64,000 nt of DNA from Bradyrhizobium sp. 186 (GTDB taxonomy: Bacteria > Pseudomonadota > Alphaproteobacteria > Rhizobiales > Xanthobacteraceae): the NCBI RefSeq assembly GCF_023101685.1, contig NZ_CP082165.1, forward strand, positions 62,001 through 126,000, read 5' to 3'. The translations under genes and the position numbers were made by a program. The notes below the pieces were generated by a model, which did not search any database, was not told the DNA's origin, and saw only the letters and a list, made by a program, of their open reading frames with translations. How positions within the stretch are numbered: position 1 is the first letter of the stretch; every line of letters starts with the position of its first letter. Below are positions 45,020 through 54,283 of this stretch, piece after piece.

Positions 45020-45497
45020 AGGGCATAACCGGCGGCAAATCGCTTCCACAGGAGGTGCTTGATCAGATTTTGGCCAAGACGGATGGCGTGCCGTTGTTCG
45101 TCGAGGAACTGACTAAGACCGTCCTCGAATCCGGGCTGCTTAGGGAGCAGGGCAACTGCTATGAACTGATAGGTCCGTTGCCGCCGCTGGCGATCCCGAC
45201 AACGCTCAAGGACTCGCTGATGGCCCGTCTGGACCGGTTGGCACCGGTGAAGGAAGTCGCCCAGATCGCAGCCTGCATTGGGCGCGAGTTCGGACACGAC
45301 CTTCTGAAAGCAGTAGCTCCGCTCGATGAGGATGCCCTCCAGCTTGCTCTCAATGAACTACTGGAGGCGGAGCTCATATTCCGGGTGCGTGGAATACCGC
45401 CGGATATTGGCTACAGCTTCAAACATGCGCTGGTGCAGGACATCGCGCACAAGAGCCTCTTGAGGAGCAAGCGGCAGCAGATCCATGCTGGTATCGC
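45020..45497 (+). pseudogene. Fragment of class III adenylate cyclase with AAA domain
   Basis: GITGGKSLPQEVLDQILAKT, then DGVPLFVEELTKTVLESGLL, IPTTLKDSLMARLDRLAPVK, and GYSFKHALVQDIAHKSLLRS then RQQIHAGIA. This is the ATPase-associated middle of the large rhizobial adenylate cyclase / ATPase proteins. The cyclase domain, the Walker motifs and the C-terminal repeats are missing. It abuts an ISL3 scrap on the left and a GNAT scrap on the right. Confidence 0.85.
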
Positions 45498-45720
45498 CGC
45501 ACACCCAGCTCCATGCGAACCCGAGGATTTCGTCGGCTTCTTCCGCTACCCACAGCCCCCCGGCGTCATCTTTAAGCGAGAACAATTGAAATGCCGGCAG
45601 ATGCGACGCGGCCATCGGTCCGAAGCCGTGACGTTGGGTGAGGTCGTTGATGCTGGCGACGACGAGCCGATCGCTTCTCTCCAGGTCCTCGTCGCGGGCG
45701 GGACGGCACAGGATCGGCAT
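45498..45720 (-). pseudogene. N-terminal fragment of a GNAT acetyltransferase
   Basis: MPILCRPARDEDLERSDRLV, then ASINDLTQRHGFGPMAASHL and LWVAEEADEILGFAWSWVCG form the first half of a GNAT domain. The acetyl-CoA-binding half (QxxGxG) is absent; the frame passes into antisense of the cyclase fragment and stops at 45358. The gene was cut by the same event that trimmed the cyclase. Confidence 0.8.
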
Positions 45721-45755
45721 TGGACAAGTCCCCGGCGCTTTCACATGAGGTTGGC

Positions 45756-47132
45756 TCAGGCCAACGGCCGAATGTTCTGGTTGATGCGGAAGAAGTTTTT
45801 CGGATCGTACTTCGTCTTGAGCTCCTTGAGGCGCCGGTGGTTGGCTCCATAGGCGGCAGGGACTGGGTCGCCCGCCTCGTCGTCATCCAGGTAGTTCACG
45901 TACCGCCCTGAGGCGACGAAGGGCTGCATCTCCGCATAGGTCTCCCGCGCCCAGGCAATGCACGCGTCGGTATCGGTCGCATCCGTCCATTGGGAGAGCA
46001 CGAGGAAGTTGTAGCCTTCCGCGCGGTGCGGGAAGGCCGTGTCGCCGACCCCGATCCGGGCCGCGGCGCCGTGGACGTGCTCGAGGAGCAGCTGGCCCAT
46101 CGGGGTCGGGCATCGCGCGAAGCAGCCGATCATCGTATCGATGGAATCGTCGCTCAACCCGGCAAGGAAGCTCGATTTCCAGTAGTTGAAGGCCCCTCGC
46201 GGATAGGCGCCATCGAGCATCCCATTGAGTTGGCAGTAGGGCATCGGACCGATTGCATCGAGAGCGGGAGACCCGAATTGCTTGAGGGGCCGCATCGCTT
46301 TTTCGCCGGTCTCGAGCGGGCCGCAGTGGCACGTCGCCATGGCCGCCAATTTCGTGCCCGACCCGTCCGGGGCATGAGTGAGGGTTCCGAAGATCGTATG
46401 TTCGTCGGGCAGCGATGCCGTGCTGTCGCGAAAGAATCTCAGCAGGTCGCGGGCTCGATCGAACGGGTGGGCGACCAGACCGGCGGTGACCGTGGGACCT
46501 ACCGGATGGAGCTGATATTCGAGCGAGGTCGCCACGCCGAAATTTCCGCCCCCGCCGCGCACGGCCCAGAACAGGTCGGGTTCTTCGTCCTGGCTGGTCC
46601 GCACCACCTTGCCTTCGGCGGTGACGAGTTCGACGGATCGAAGATTGTCGAGGGCGAGGCCATGCTTGCCCATCAACCAGCCCAAGCCACCTCCCAGGGT
46701 GAGCCCGGCGATGCCGGTGCTCGAAACAACTCCGCCCGTGACCGCCAGACCGTGCAGTTGCGTTTCCCGGTTGAGCTCGCGCCAGGTGACGCCACCCTGC
46801 GCCCGTACCGTGCGGGCTTTGGGATCGACGTGAATTCCTTTCATCGGCGAAAGGTCGATCACCAGTCCGCCGTCGATGGTGGCCCGCCCTGCCACGTTGT
46901 GACCGCCGCCACGAACTGCCACTTCGAGGCCCAGCTTGCGCGTGAGGTTGACGGCGTCGATCACGTCGGCGACGCCCCGGCACCTGGCGATCAACGCCGG
47001 ACGCTTGTCCACCAGGCCGTTGTGGACCCTTCGCGCTTCATCGTAGCCGACGTCCGACGGCTTCAGGAGTTGCCCGGAGAACGTGCCGGAAAGTTCGGCA
47101 GCGACGTCGGCGACGGATCGAATTGAGCTCAT
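45756..47132 (-). CDS. FAD-binding oxidoreductase, berberine-bridge-enzyme (PCMH) type
   Basis: 458 residues. PCMH-type FAD domain: GLEVAVRGGGHNVAGRATID (His expected to bind FAD covalently), VTWRELNRETQLHGLAVTGG, GIAGLTLGGGLGWLMGKHGL and WAVRGGGGNFGVAT. The C-terminal BBE motif is KYDPKNFFRINQNIRP. The second covalent-link Cys of bicovalent members is not seen. It probably oxidises a sugar, alcohol or aromatic compound using oxygen. Divergent from a LysR gene across about 100 bases. Confidence 0.93.
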   Translation of the reverse strand: MSSIRSVADVAAELSGTFSGQLLKPSDVGYDEARRVHNGLVDKRPALIARCRGVADVIDAVNLTRKLGLEVAVRGGGHNVAGRATIDGGLVIDLSPMKGIHVDPKARTVRAQGGVTWRELNRETQLHGLAVTGGVVSSTGIAGLTLGGGLGWLMGKHGLALDNLRSVELVTAEGKVVRTSQDEEPDLFWAVRGGGGNFGVATSLEYQLHPVGPTVTAGLVAHPFDRARDLLRFFRDSTASLPDEHTIFGTLTHAPDGSGTKLAAMATCHCGPLETGEKAMRPLKQFGSPALDAIGPMPYCQLNGMLDGAYPRGAFNYWKSSFLAGLSDDSIDTMIGCFARCPTPMGQLLLEHVHGAAARIGVGDTAFPHRAEGYNFLVLSQWTDATDTDACIAWARETYAEMQPFVASGRYVNYLDDDEAGDPVPAAYGANHRRLKELKTKYDPKNFFRINQNIRPLA

Positions 47133-47239
47133 GGGGGCACTCCTCGTTCGGGCCGCGATATCTTCTTCCGCCCGGCCGCACCGAGCGCAAACTCGAATAA
47201 TTCAGCCCAAGGTGAACCATTTTCATCTACACTGTGGGA

Positions 47240-48139
47240 ATGAACAAGCTGCCGCCCTTGATCGAGTTGCGCGCCTTCGATGCCGCGGCGCGGCATCTGA
47301 GCTTCAGGAAGGCCGCAGCCGAACTCGGCGTGACGCCGACCGCGATCAGCCACCAGATACGGTTGTTGGAGCGTTATTGCGGGCGCGCTCTGTTCCGTCG
47401 GAGGCCGCGGCCTCTCACGTTGACCGAGGCCGGCGCCCGTCTCTTTCCGACCATCCGCGACGGCCTCGAAGGATTTGTCGCTGCTTTCGCCGCCGAGAAG
47501 CGCGAGGGGGACGCGCAGCCCCTTCGCGTGACGACGACGAACGCCTTCGCGAGCCGCTGGCTTGTGCCGCGGCTGCCGCGCTGGAGGAAGTTGCGCCCCA
47601 ACGCGCCTCTCGACGTGATCGGCACCGACGGCGTGTTGGACCTCCATGCCGGCGATGCCGACGTCGCCATCCGCTACGCCCGCACGTCGCCGACAGACGG
47701 GATCGCCAAGGAGTTCCTGAGCGATTCCTTCTGGCCCGTCTGCAGTCCTGAATTGCTCACTTCGGGCCTGAAGCGCGCCGCCGGCCTGCGCAGACAGGTC
47801 CTCGTTCATTGCTGGTGGTCGCCGTCCGATCTCGGGGCGCCGACATGGCAGAGATGGCTCGCCGCCGCGCGAGGCAAGTGGCGCGATGTTCCGGAATTCA
47901 AGGACATGGACCACCTGAGCTTCAGGGAGGAGCTGCATGCGATCGAGGCGGTGATTGCCGGGCAGGGCATCGGCATTTTTAGCGACGTGCTCGTGGCGCG
48001 CGAACTCGCGGCCGGCACGCTGGTAAGACCGTTTGATTTGTGTCTACCGGGATATCGCTTCTATCTGGTCCACACGCCCGATCATCCACGCGAGAAGACC
48101 ATCCAAGCCTTCGCGACCTGGTTGCAGTCGGTCGCATGA
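47240..48139 (+). CDS. LysR-family transcriptional regulator (GcvA-like)
   Basis: ATG 47240 (MNKLPPLIELRAFDAAARHL), with a GTG two codons earlier as an alternative. Helix-turn-helix FRKAAAELGVTPTAISHQIR and a GcvA-type effector domain (LRVTTTNAFASRWLVPRLPR, HAGDADVAIRYAR). About 299 residues, intact. The divergent spacer has a partial palindrome, TTCAGCCCAAGGTGAA (about 47200), as a possible operator. Most likely regulates the FAD oxidoreductase. Confidence 0.92.
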   Translation: MNKLPPLIELRAFDAAARHLSFRKAAAELGVTPTAISHQIRLLERYCGRALFRRRPRPLTLTEAGARLFPTIRDGLEGFVAAFAAEKREGDAQPLRVTTTNAFASRWLVPRLPRWRKLRPNAPLDVIGTDGVLDLHAGDADVAIRYARTSPTDGIAKEFLSDSFWPVCSPELLTSGLKRAAGLRRQVLVHCWWSPSDLGAPTWQRWLAAARGKWRDVPEFKDMDHLSFREELHAIEAVIAGQGIGIFSDVLVARELAAGTLVRPFDLCLPGYRFYLVHTPDHPREKTIQAFATWLQSVA

Positions 48140-48336
48140 GCCTTGCTGCTGTCGCGCGGCGCCATCCGTAGCGGGTCGCTTTCTCAGCCACCCGAGCGAA
48201 GCGAAGCGGCGATGAAGCTCGCCATCACAGCAGATCGCCCACAGCGGCTTCGTCGGATCTGCCTCGCCGTGGCCTGGCGAGAACTCGCCCGAGGACGGCC
48301 GGCACGACAACCCCATAGCAGCAACATAGAAGCGGC

Positions 48337-48609
48337 CTAGCTGGAGTCCGGCGGGCACTCGGGGCACGTATCTCCGATCGAATCGAGCACCTCGATGATC
48401 GCCGCGAGCGGCGCCTCGTCCCGCGAAACGCCGGCCGGCGGATCGACGCGGGCAGCGGCAAGGGCGCGCTCGCGGGCATGCGGGTCGGCCCGGTCCAGCA
48501 TCCAGCCGTGTGCCTCGCATTCGCGGATGGCGCCGGCCTCCTGCAGCGCGGAGATGGCCCATCCGCGCAGCGTCCGGATAGCGGGCCGCCGTTCCTTCGT
48601 CCTCAGCAT
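48337..48609 (-). CDS. Conserved small hypothetical protein, 90 residues
   Basis: ATG 48609 (MLRTKERRPAIRTLRGWAIS) is preceded by CAGGAG. The body, ALQEAGAIRECEAHGWMLDR then ADPHARERALAAARVDPPAG, ends IIEVLDSIGDTCPECPPDSS. It resembles a short soluble protein found across this order, function unknown. The frame stays open upstream to 48930, but that part is Pro/Gly/Arg-rich and probably not translated. Confidence 0.7.
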   Translation of the reverse strand: MLRTKERRPAIRTLRGWAISALQEAGAIRECEAHGWMLDRADPHARERALAAARVDPPAGVSRDEAPLAAIIEVLDSIGDTCPECPPDSS

Positions 48610-49050
48610 CTGAGATGGCTCCTGACCGGGACGAATCCTGGCCCCCGGCGCTCGTTCCGGAGCGGTAACACAGGGCTGGGATTCCGATTTGTACGGGCTC
48701 GCGGTTTTCCACCTGTTCCGTACTCCCGGCCCCGCCGGTGGTTCGGCGGGACCTGGAGCCGCCGATAGCCCGCTGCGCTGGCGGGCGGTGCCGGTAGTCG
48801 CGCCGTCGCCGCTGCGCCAAGGCGGAAAAGATGGGTCTGACATCGCCCCGAGCCGAGATCGCTCGCCGGTGGGGCCAGAACCACCGGGAGGCGGATTGTC
48901 AACAGATGTGTCGAGACGCTGCCCGTTCATCGATCGCGCCTCGCCAGATCCGGAACGCCGACGGGCACAAAGTTCGCCCGCGGATCATTGCGGTGCGCGG
49001 AGGAGCCAATCGTCGACAGCACGGGCCACATTGCAGAGGTTGCGAGCATG
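48610..49050. other. Intergenic stretch
   Basis: High GC, several fortuitous open frames, no recognisable protein or RNA. Confidence 0.4.
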
Positions 49051-49386
49051 TTAGACGGGCAGCCGACGCCAAAGGTCGTTGCTGGACAGTGTACCGGCCG
49101 GCGTGGCTATCTCCATATCGACGACGCGAAATGAGCCGGGCTCGTCATCATACAGGTAGCGAAGGTGCCAGACCGGGCCAAGTTCTGGTGTAACGGCGAA
49201 GTCATCTAAGGCAGTCGCGACGTATCGAACGGCATCGCGATGTGCTATCGGCGCGGAGAACATCGTGTCCAGCAGCGTGGCAAGGCTCATACCCTCAAGG
49301 AGCATGGTTCGCGCGACTTCGTCTCCGTAGACGAGCCTGAGGGCCGATACGAGGGCCGCGATAGCGTTAGGGTTCTTTAGAGGCAC
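49051..49386 (-). CDS. Hypothetical protein, 111 residues
   Basis: MPLKNPNAIAALVSALRLVY then GDEVARTMLLEGMSLATLLD, then DFAVTPELGPVWHLRYLYDD. A balanced soluble composition with plausible alternating hydrophobicity. No family recognised and no neighbour that suggests a role. Confidence 0.5.
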   Translation of the reverse strand: MPLKNPNAIAALVSALRLVYGDEVARTMLLEGMSLATLLDTMFSAPIAHRDAVRYVATALDDFAVTPELGPVWHLRYLYDDEPGSFRVVDMEIATPAGTLSSNDLWRRLPV

Positions 49387-49475
49387 GGCAGATTCGTTTC
49401 AGGCCAAAAGCCGGACCATTGACGCAAGGGCGCGCGGACGGCGGTTGCGTGTTTTCGCAGGGCCATGGACGTCCG

Positions 49476-49988
49476 CTACAACACCTCGGCACGAACCTGA
49501 GCCACGCCACGATCCGTAATCCCCAAGCTGCGCGCGGCGGCGAGCGAGAGGTCGAGGACGCGGCCACGGACCCATGGTCCGCGATCGGTGATACGAACCA
49601 CCACCGACTTACTCGTCTCAAGATCAATGACGCGGACTCTCGTGCCGAACGGCAGACGGCGGTGCGCCGCGGTTAGTAGATTCCGATCAAACGATGAACC
49701 GCTCGCTGTCTTCCTTTTCGAATACGAGTAGTAGGAGGCTTTTCCGGAAAAGATTCGATTGAAAGATTGAGCGCCTGAACGATCTTTCAAGGGCTCTTGT
49801 CCGTTCGGAGGTTGCGGTTGCGGCTCATCCTCCTTTGTCTGATCGAGTCCTTCAGGAGCGGGCTCTGCGTGAGCCTTTGGAATGATGGACCACCTGTCAT
49901 TGAATGTTTGGCCGACAGCAGGGGTCGCGTGAAGCCCTGTCCAAGCGGAGACTGTTGCAATCACGATCATTCCAGAAAGCAGACGCAT
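49476..49988 (-). CDS. rlpA: RlpA-like septal-ring / lytic transglycosylase family protein
   Basis: ATG 49988 has GTGAGG upstream; a GTG at 50000 is an alternative. 170 residues: a signal peptide (MRLLSGMIVIATVSAWTGLH), a Pro/Gln/Glu-rich linker, then a double-psi beta-barrel with GKASYYSYSKRKTASGSSFD, HRRLPFGTRVRVIDLETSKS and VVVRITDRGPWVRGRVLDLS. The Asp of ITDRGP, needed for cleavage of bare glycan strands in RlpA, is present. No SPOR domain, so it would be a short periplasmic form. Confidence 0.9.
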   Translation of the reverse strand: MRLLSGMIVIATVSAWTGLHATPAVGQTFNDRWSIIPKAHAEPAPEGLDQTKEDEPQPQPPNGQEPLKDRSGAQSFNRIFSGKASYYSYSKRKTASGSSFDRNLLTAAHRRLPFGTRVRVIDLETSKSVVVRITDRGPWVRGRVLDLSLAAARSLGITDRGVAQVRAEVL

Positions 49989-50000
49989 GATCGACCTCAC

Positions 50001-50444
50001 TACAAATCACAAAACAAAAGAACAATGCGAACTCATAAGGCGCGTTCCGGCACGTTCGGGATTGATATGCTGAGAGGTGATTTCATACCGATATTTCTGG
50101 AATGTGTTGCAGGCGGAACGTAGACGCAGTGCAGCAAGCAGATAGCCCGCTGCAACGCACCACGTTAATCGGCGAGCAGTCCTAGGGCGAGAGTCTCTGG
50201 CGAAGTGAGCGCCAACACCGCGTGTGCGTACAGGCGATGCAATCAGTGGCGTGGATGCGTGGATGTCTTCGCCTGATTGTAAAGACGAAGAGGACATTGA
50301 ACGGTCCGCGGCAATTTAGCGGGGCGAGATGCCGCGCGGGCCACGTAAGACGATCGCGATGAACAATCGCGGAAGCGGCGAATGGCCCCGTACGCTATCC
50401 CGCTTCGCTCGCAGTGGATCGCAAACGGACATAATACCCGCTCG
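50001..50444. other. Intergenic stretch
   Basis: Contains the probable promoter region of the RlpA-like gene; otherwise nothing recognised. Confidence 0.4.
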
Positions 50445-50633
50445 TCAGGTTGATCTGTCGTCGCCGCTCGTGGAGATGCCGAAATCCCGCGCGGCAAGCT
50501 CCAGCTCGAGATCGCTAATACGTTCGAAGATGTGAGCAGCGATTTCCTCTAACTCTTCGGCGGTCAGGGATTGAATGCCCCGCAACGCAAGCTCGTCTCT
50601 AAGAACTTTCGCCACAATCAATTGGATGGCCAT
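50445..50633 (-). CDS. Small hypothetical protein, 62 residues
   Basis: MAIQLIVAKVLRDELALRGI then QSLTAEELEEIAAHIFERIS and DLELELAARDFGIS. Predicted helical and acidic. No family recognised; supported by its amphipathic pattern only. Confidence 0.45.
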   Translation of the reverse strand: MAIQLIVAKVLRDELALRGIQSLTAEELEEIAAHIFERISDLELELAARDFGISTSGDDRST

Positions 50634-50691
50634 TTGGATTTACAATCCTAAAAGCCGTGATCCAACCGCAGCTGCGGGCGAACGCAAGGGG

Positions 50692-50964
50692 TCAACGCGC
50701 CGGCAGCCGATCGACCATGGCGGCAATGACCCGGGGCGGCAGCGCGATGCCCGACAGCTTCCAGGCTATCCCCTCAAAATACATGCTGATGCTGCCGGCA
50801 TTTTCGCCCGGGCAAAGTGTGAGCGACAATTCGACAGGCTTGACCGGAGTGATCCGTCCGATAACAGCGAAGATATTTGAAGCATCGAAGTTGGCTAACG
50901 ACGCCATCGTGCCAAAGCTTATGTTGTCAGCCGCATTGCGAACAGTCCCGCTTCTCACGAGCAC
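50692..50964 (-). CDS. Small hypothetical protein, 90 residues
   Basis: Starts at GTG 50964 with GGAGA six bases upstream: MLVRSGTVRNAADNISFGTM then NFDASNIFAVIGRITPVKPV and SISMYFEGIAWKLSGIALPP. Composition looks protein-like, with alternating beta-type hydrophobicity. Function unknown. Confidence 0.4.
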   Translation of the reverse strand: MLVRSGTVRNAADNISFGTMASLANFDASNIFAVIGRITPVKPVELSLTLCPGENAGSISMYFEGIAWKLSGIALPPRVIAAMVDRLPAR

Positions 50965-51431
50965 AGATTCTCCGGCGATGTGAGCTTGGTGCGAAATCGT
51001 CTGCCTTCGATGTGCCGAGCGTGTTTATCGCCATTCGCTCAATTGGTCGACAGGAGGTGCCGCGTCTCCGTCGCGGCGCCTCTAGGATCCATCTTCACGC
51101 CTAACCGCGGTGCGACTCTGATCGGCCTCGTGGGAGGACATCAGCACAACATCACGATCTCGCACGCATGGAGCGCATCTGCCTTGATCTGGCGGCGGAG
51201 AGCAGCCCGCCTGGCGAGGCCGCTGCGCTGCGGGAAATGGCCGCAAACTACGGTCGCGAGGTTGCGAAACTGACCGTGGGTAGGACCGTAGATTACTTGC
51301 GACGCAGACGGAAAAGGCACGCGATTTTAATGAGGTTGACAGGACACCCCTCCAAGCGAACTGCCACCGCATCCGCGACATCGTGAGCGGCGGCGAATCT
51401 AATCAGGTTACGGCGTTTCCCGTTACCATTC
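50965..51431. other. Region without a firm gene
   Basis: A plus-strand frame at 51168-51386 (MERICLDLAAESSPPGEAAA then LREMAANYGREVAKL) has some likeness to short helical rhizobial proteins, but lacks a good ribosome-binding site and degrades at its C-terminus. Not called as a gene. Confidence 0.3.
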
Positions 51432-52787
51432 TCAGGAGATCATGGTCTTCCCGCCGATCGTGCTTGCCGCCGGTTTGATCCTGATCGAGTTCAGAAACGT
51501 TGCGGCCGCAATCATGACTAAGATGCCAGCGAGACTCAGCGTGATCTGCATGGCAAGCCTATCCGAGATATCAAGCAGTACCATGTGGCCGGCAAGCGCC
51601 AGCAGGACGCCGAGGCAATAGATTGCCAGGGAGTTCTCGCCACAGCGGATCGCCCCACGCATCACCGGAGTCGTAAGCCAACGCCAATCGCGAAGCACGA
51701 CCCACGCAATCAGAATCGCGAGAGCAACAAAATGCAGCAGCCGCAAGGGAGAGAGATTCGATTTGTCCAGCAGGTAAACCAGCTCCGCCAGCATTTGTGG
51801 GACCAGGGGTCTAATGCTCCAACTCAGTGCGATCGTCAGGCCAAAAACCAAATAGAGAATGGCAATTGCAAGCGCCGTGCGCGAGGTCGCCCACGGCCAG
51901 AACGTCTTGCCCTCGATGACACACCAGGCACCAAGAACAACCAGCAGCTGCCAAGCCAGCGGATTGAAGAACCAGACATTATTCGGCCATGCCGGGACGG
52001 ACCAACCGAAGACGTGCACCAGCGCATAAAGCAACAGCGACCCGCCAAGCATTACGTTCGGCATTCGCAGCATCAGCCACAGCAGCGGGGCGAATAGAAG
52101 ATGATAAATCACGAAGAGCGGCAAGACATCGGAGTTGACTGGGCGGTATTGCAGGATCGCTGCATGCGCGAGCGCCGCGCCCGGCTGTTCCAGCAGAATG
52201 CGCGTGTTGCTTTCGTCGGCAATCCTGTCGCCACCGGCGAGGTAAACCATGATGGCGCAAGCGAGAGTGAGCAGCAGAAATGCCGCATAAATGTCCCAGC
52301 TTCGCCATAGCGTACGGCTGACCACAGTCGCCCAACCGTCGCACCGACTTGCCTTGCCGTAAGCCAACGCGCAGGTCACACCCGAGAGGAACATGAACAC
52401 TTCCGCGGTATCGCTAAAACCATAATTCCGCAACGTCAGCCAGCTCCCGATGTTGTTGGGGACATGGTCAAGAAAGATGCACCATAGCGCGATGCCACGG
52501 CACGCATCGATGCGCAGGTCCCGGCGAGAGCGCATCGTCTCGCGAGCCGCGGACAGATCGATCGAACTGATCGCCACCATCTCGACGACAGAGCTACGTG
52601 GCGGGGCAGGCACCATCATCCTGGTGGCGACGCACCGATAGGGCGGCATTGACGGGCCTTCCATCAACTCTTCGTCGGTAATGACTTCATACGGGCCCGC
52701 CGGTAACAGCCGCTCGATACTCGCGATCCGGAATGGATACTTGAAAACCACTGTTTCACGTCGCGATCGGACCGCTGTCATCGTCAT
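51432..52787 (-). CDS. opgC: OpgC-like membrane acyltransferase fused to an N-terminal soluble module
   Basis: About 451 residues from MTMTAVRSRRETVVFKYPFR. Residues 1 to about 95 (IASIERLLPAGPYEVITDEE, RCVATRMMVPAPPRSSVVEM) look like a separate short conserved rhizobial protein. From MRSRRDLRIDACRGIALWCI onward it is an OpgC/acyltransferase-3-type membrane protein with about ten segments: IFLDHVPNNIGSWLTLRNYG, FSDTAEVFMFLSGVTCALAY, NSDVLPLFVIYHLLFAPLLW. OpgC adds succinyl groups to osmoregulated periplasmic glucans. The two parts are in one frame with no stop. Internal starts near the second part could still give OpgC alone. Confidence 0.85.
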   Translation of the reverse strand: MTMTAVRSRRETVVFKYPFRIASIERLLPAGPYEVITDEELMEGPSMPPYRCVATRMMVPAPPRSSVVEMVAISSIDLSAARETMRSRRDLRIDACRGIALWCIFLDHVPNNIGSWLTLRNYGFSDTAEVFMFLSGVTCALAYGKASRCDGWATVVSRTLWRSWDIYAAFLLLTLACAIMVYLAGGDRIADESNTRILLEQPGAALAHAAILQYRPVNSDVLPLFVIYHLLFAPLLWLMLRMPNVMLGGSLLLYALVHVFGWSVPAWPNNVWFFNPLAWQLLVVLGAWCVIEGKTFWPWATSRTALAIAILYLVFGLTIALSWSIRPLVPQMLAELVYLLDKSNLSPLRLLHFVALAILIAWVVLRDWRWLTTPVMRGAIRCGENSLAIYCLGVLLALAGHMVLLDISDRLAMQITLSLAGILVMIAAATFLNSIRIKPAASTIGGKTMIS

Positions 52788-53114
52788 TCTCGCACATTGG
52801 CTACGGCACGCCGCCGCCATAGCGGCTACGTTCGTTGACGTTTGCTAATGCTGCAAGCCGCAGTCCGCTTTGATCGCGCTCACCGGTCGCAACACGAGCG
52901 AGGATTTTCTGTAGGTCGTGAGCATCACAGGTGAGAATGAATCTATCGCATCCTCAAAACTTGTTCTGAAGCTGGCAAGCTCTTCTGGAGAACAGGCAAT
53001 ACGTTGACTACTCATTCTAATGACTTTCTTTATTTGCTCCGTCTTGTCCGTGTGCCTCTCACTGTCGCGCCGCTCAAAAAGAGACCAGTGGCGTCAGTGC
53101 AATTGCGGCGGAAG
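52788..53114. other. Intergenic stretch
   Basis: No gene seen; AT-richer around 52980-53040. It should hold the promoter of the OpgC-fusion gene. Confidence 0.4.
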
Positions 53115-53642
53115 TTACTCGCCACCATCTTCGAGCACGCCGTTGCGAGCGATGGAGCCGGCCGCAATTTGAAGCGAAGAACCAATCGCCCAACAGCATG
53201 CGATCAGAATGATCGAACCTTCAGACAGGACCTGATCAACGACAATCATGCTGACAGACAGAAACGCCGCAATCGCGGCAACGAATGTGCCTACCGCACT
53301 GAAAATCTCAGCCGCATCGGTGCCGCGGTTCCGCTCTTCCGAGAGTCTCCAAGTCGATCCCTGAGCAGGACGGCTAGGCAGATCGATGCCGATGTAGAAG
53401 CTGAAAGCTCCGTAGAGCATCATCAACAAGATGAACCAGCCGCTTCCAAACATTTCGTTTCCTAGGCGCATCAATGCTGCGGCCACGTAAAGGCCGCACG
53501 CCCCTCCAACCGCAGCGAGTCCAATCCTTTCAAGGAGATGCGCCGATTTGATGAGAGCAGACGGAGCTGCCCATATGGTAGCCGCGACATAAGTGTACTT
53601 TGCCACAGATAATGCATTGGGAACTACATTGCTCATTTTCAT
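53115..53642 (-). CDS. Polytopic membrane protein of unknown function
   Basis: 175 residues after AAAGGAGGAAC, an excellent ribosome-binding site. Four hydrophobic segments: IGLAAVGGACGLYVAAALM, SGWFILLMMLYGAFSFYIGI, FSAVGTFVAAIAAFLSVSMI and SIILIACCWAIGSSLQIAAG. The middle loop is charged. No family recognised. Confidence 0.7.
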   Translation of the reverse strand: MKMSNVVPNALSVAKYTYVAATIWAAPSALIKSAHLLERIGLAAVGGACGLYVAAALMRLGNEMFGSGWFILLMMLYGAFSFYIGIDLPSRPAQGSTWRLSEERNRGTDAAEIFSAVGTFVAAIAAFLSVSMIVVDQVLSEGSIILIACCWAIGSSLQIAAGSIARNGVLEDGGE

Positions 53643-54283
53643 GTTGTTCCTCCTTTAACAGGTAGCCGACGGCGCGCGACGGGTCAGCAGACTGCGGGGA
53701 TGGGTGCACTTCACATCTTTGGAACAGCAACTTTGGAAAGAGTTTGCCGATCAACGGCACTGGCTGCCATTTAAATGGAGGCGGTGACTTCGGTGCGTCG
53801 CCGTTTTGGGCAGCTATCAGGCAAGGAATCCGCTTGCCCGCTAAAGGAGTCCTACTCCGCTTCAGGTCCAACGCCTAATGAATAGTGACTGCTAATCGAG
53901 GCGGTGTGAAAATTCTGCCGGTGTAACGCCCCCTATCGACGAAACTCTATTCAAGGCATCGCGGCGCGAGTTCGTTCGCTTTGCACCCAGCGGCCGATCC
54001 GTAGGCTCGCTGCAATTCCCACGAGCGACATTGCTGCCCCCTTGGCTTGCGGAATGGTTTGAGGCGGCGCCGCCAATGCGTTGAGCTGCACCGGTTGTTA
54101 GCCACCGGACTGAAGCAAAAACGGATCCACGGACTGAGCTAATCGGGTCGCCAATTGGGTGGCGGCCGGCGTAGACTGCTGTTCAGCGGGCAGCGAACCG
54201 ACAGAATAGACCGCCAGACCGGTCCCTGTCGGAAACCTAATCCGGCTGGCACGTGAGGCCGAAGCGCGCAATGCTTCTGTCTC
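53643..54283. other. Gene-free stretch before the second rve transposase
   Basis: No convincing ORF. The last 70 bases contain CTGTCGGAAACCTAATCCGG (54220-54239), similar to the left terminus of the rve IS at 32834, so the IS probably begins near 54220. Confidence 0.4.

Noticed and set aside
45990..47126. 378-residue plus-strand frame opposite the FAD oxidoreductase
   Set aside because: The minus-strand protein has full FAD-binding motifs; this is its shadow.
48044..48820. 258-residue minus-strand frame
   Set aside because: Arg-rich composition; overlaps the LysR gene and the better-supported 90-residue protein in another frame.
53530..53871. Minus-strand 113-residue frame upstream of the 175-residue membrane protein
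   Set aside because: It overlaps the well-supported membrane protein start in another frame and has no protein-like pattern.
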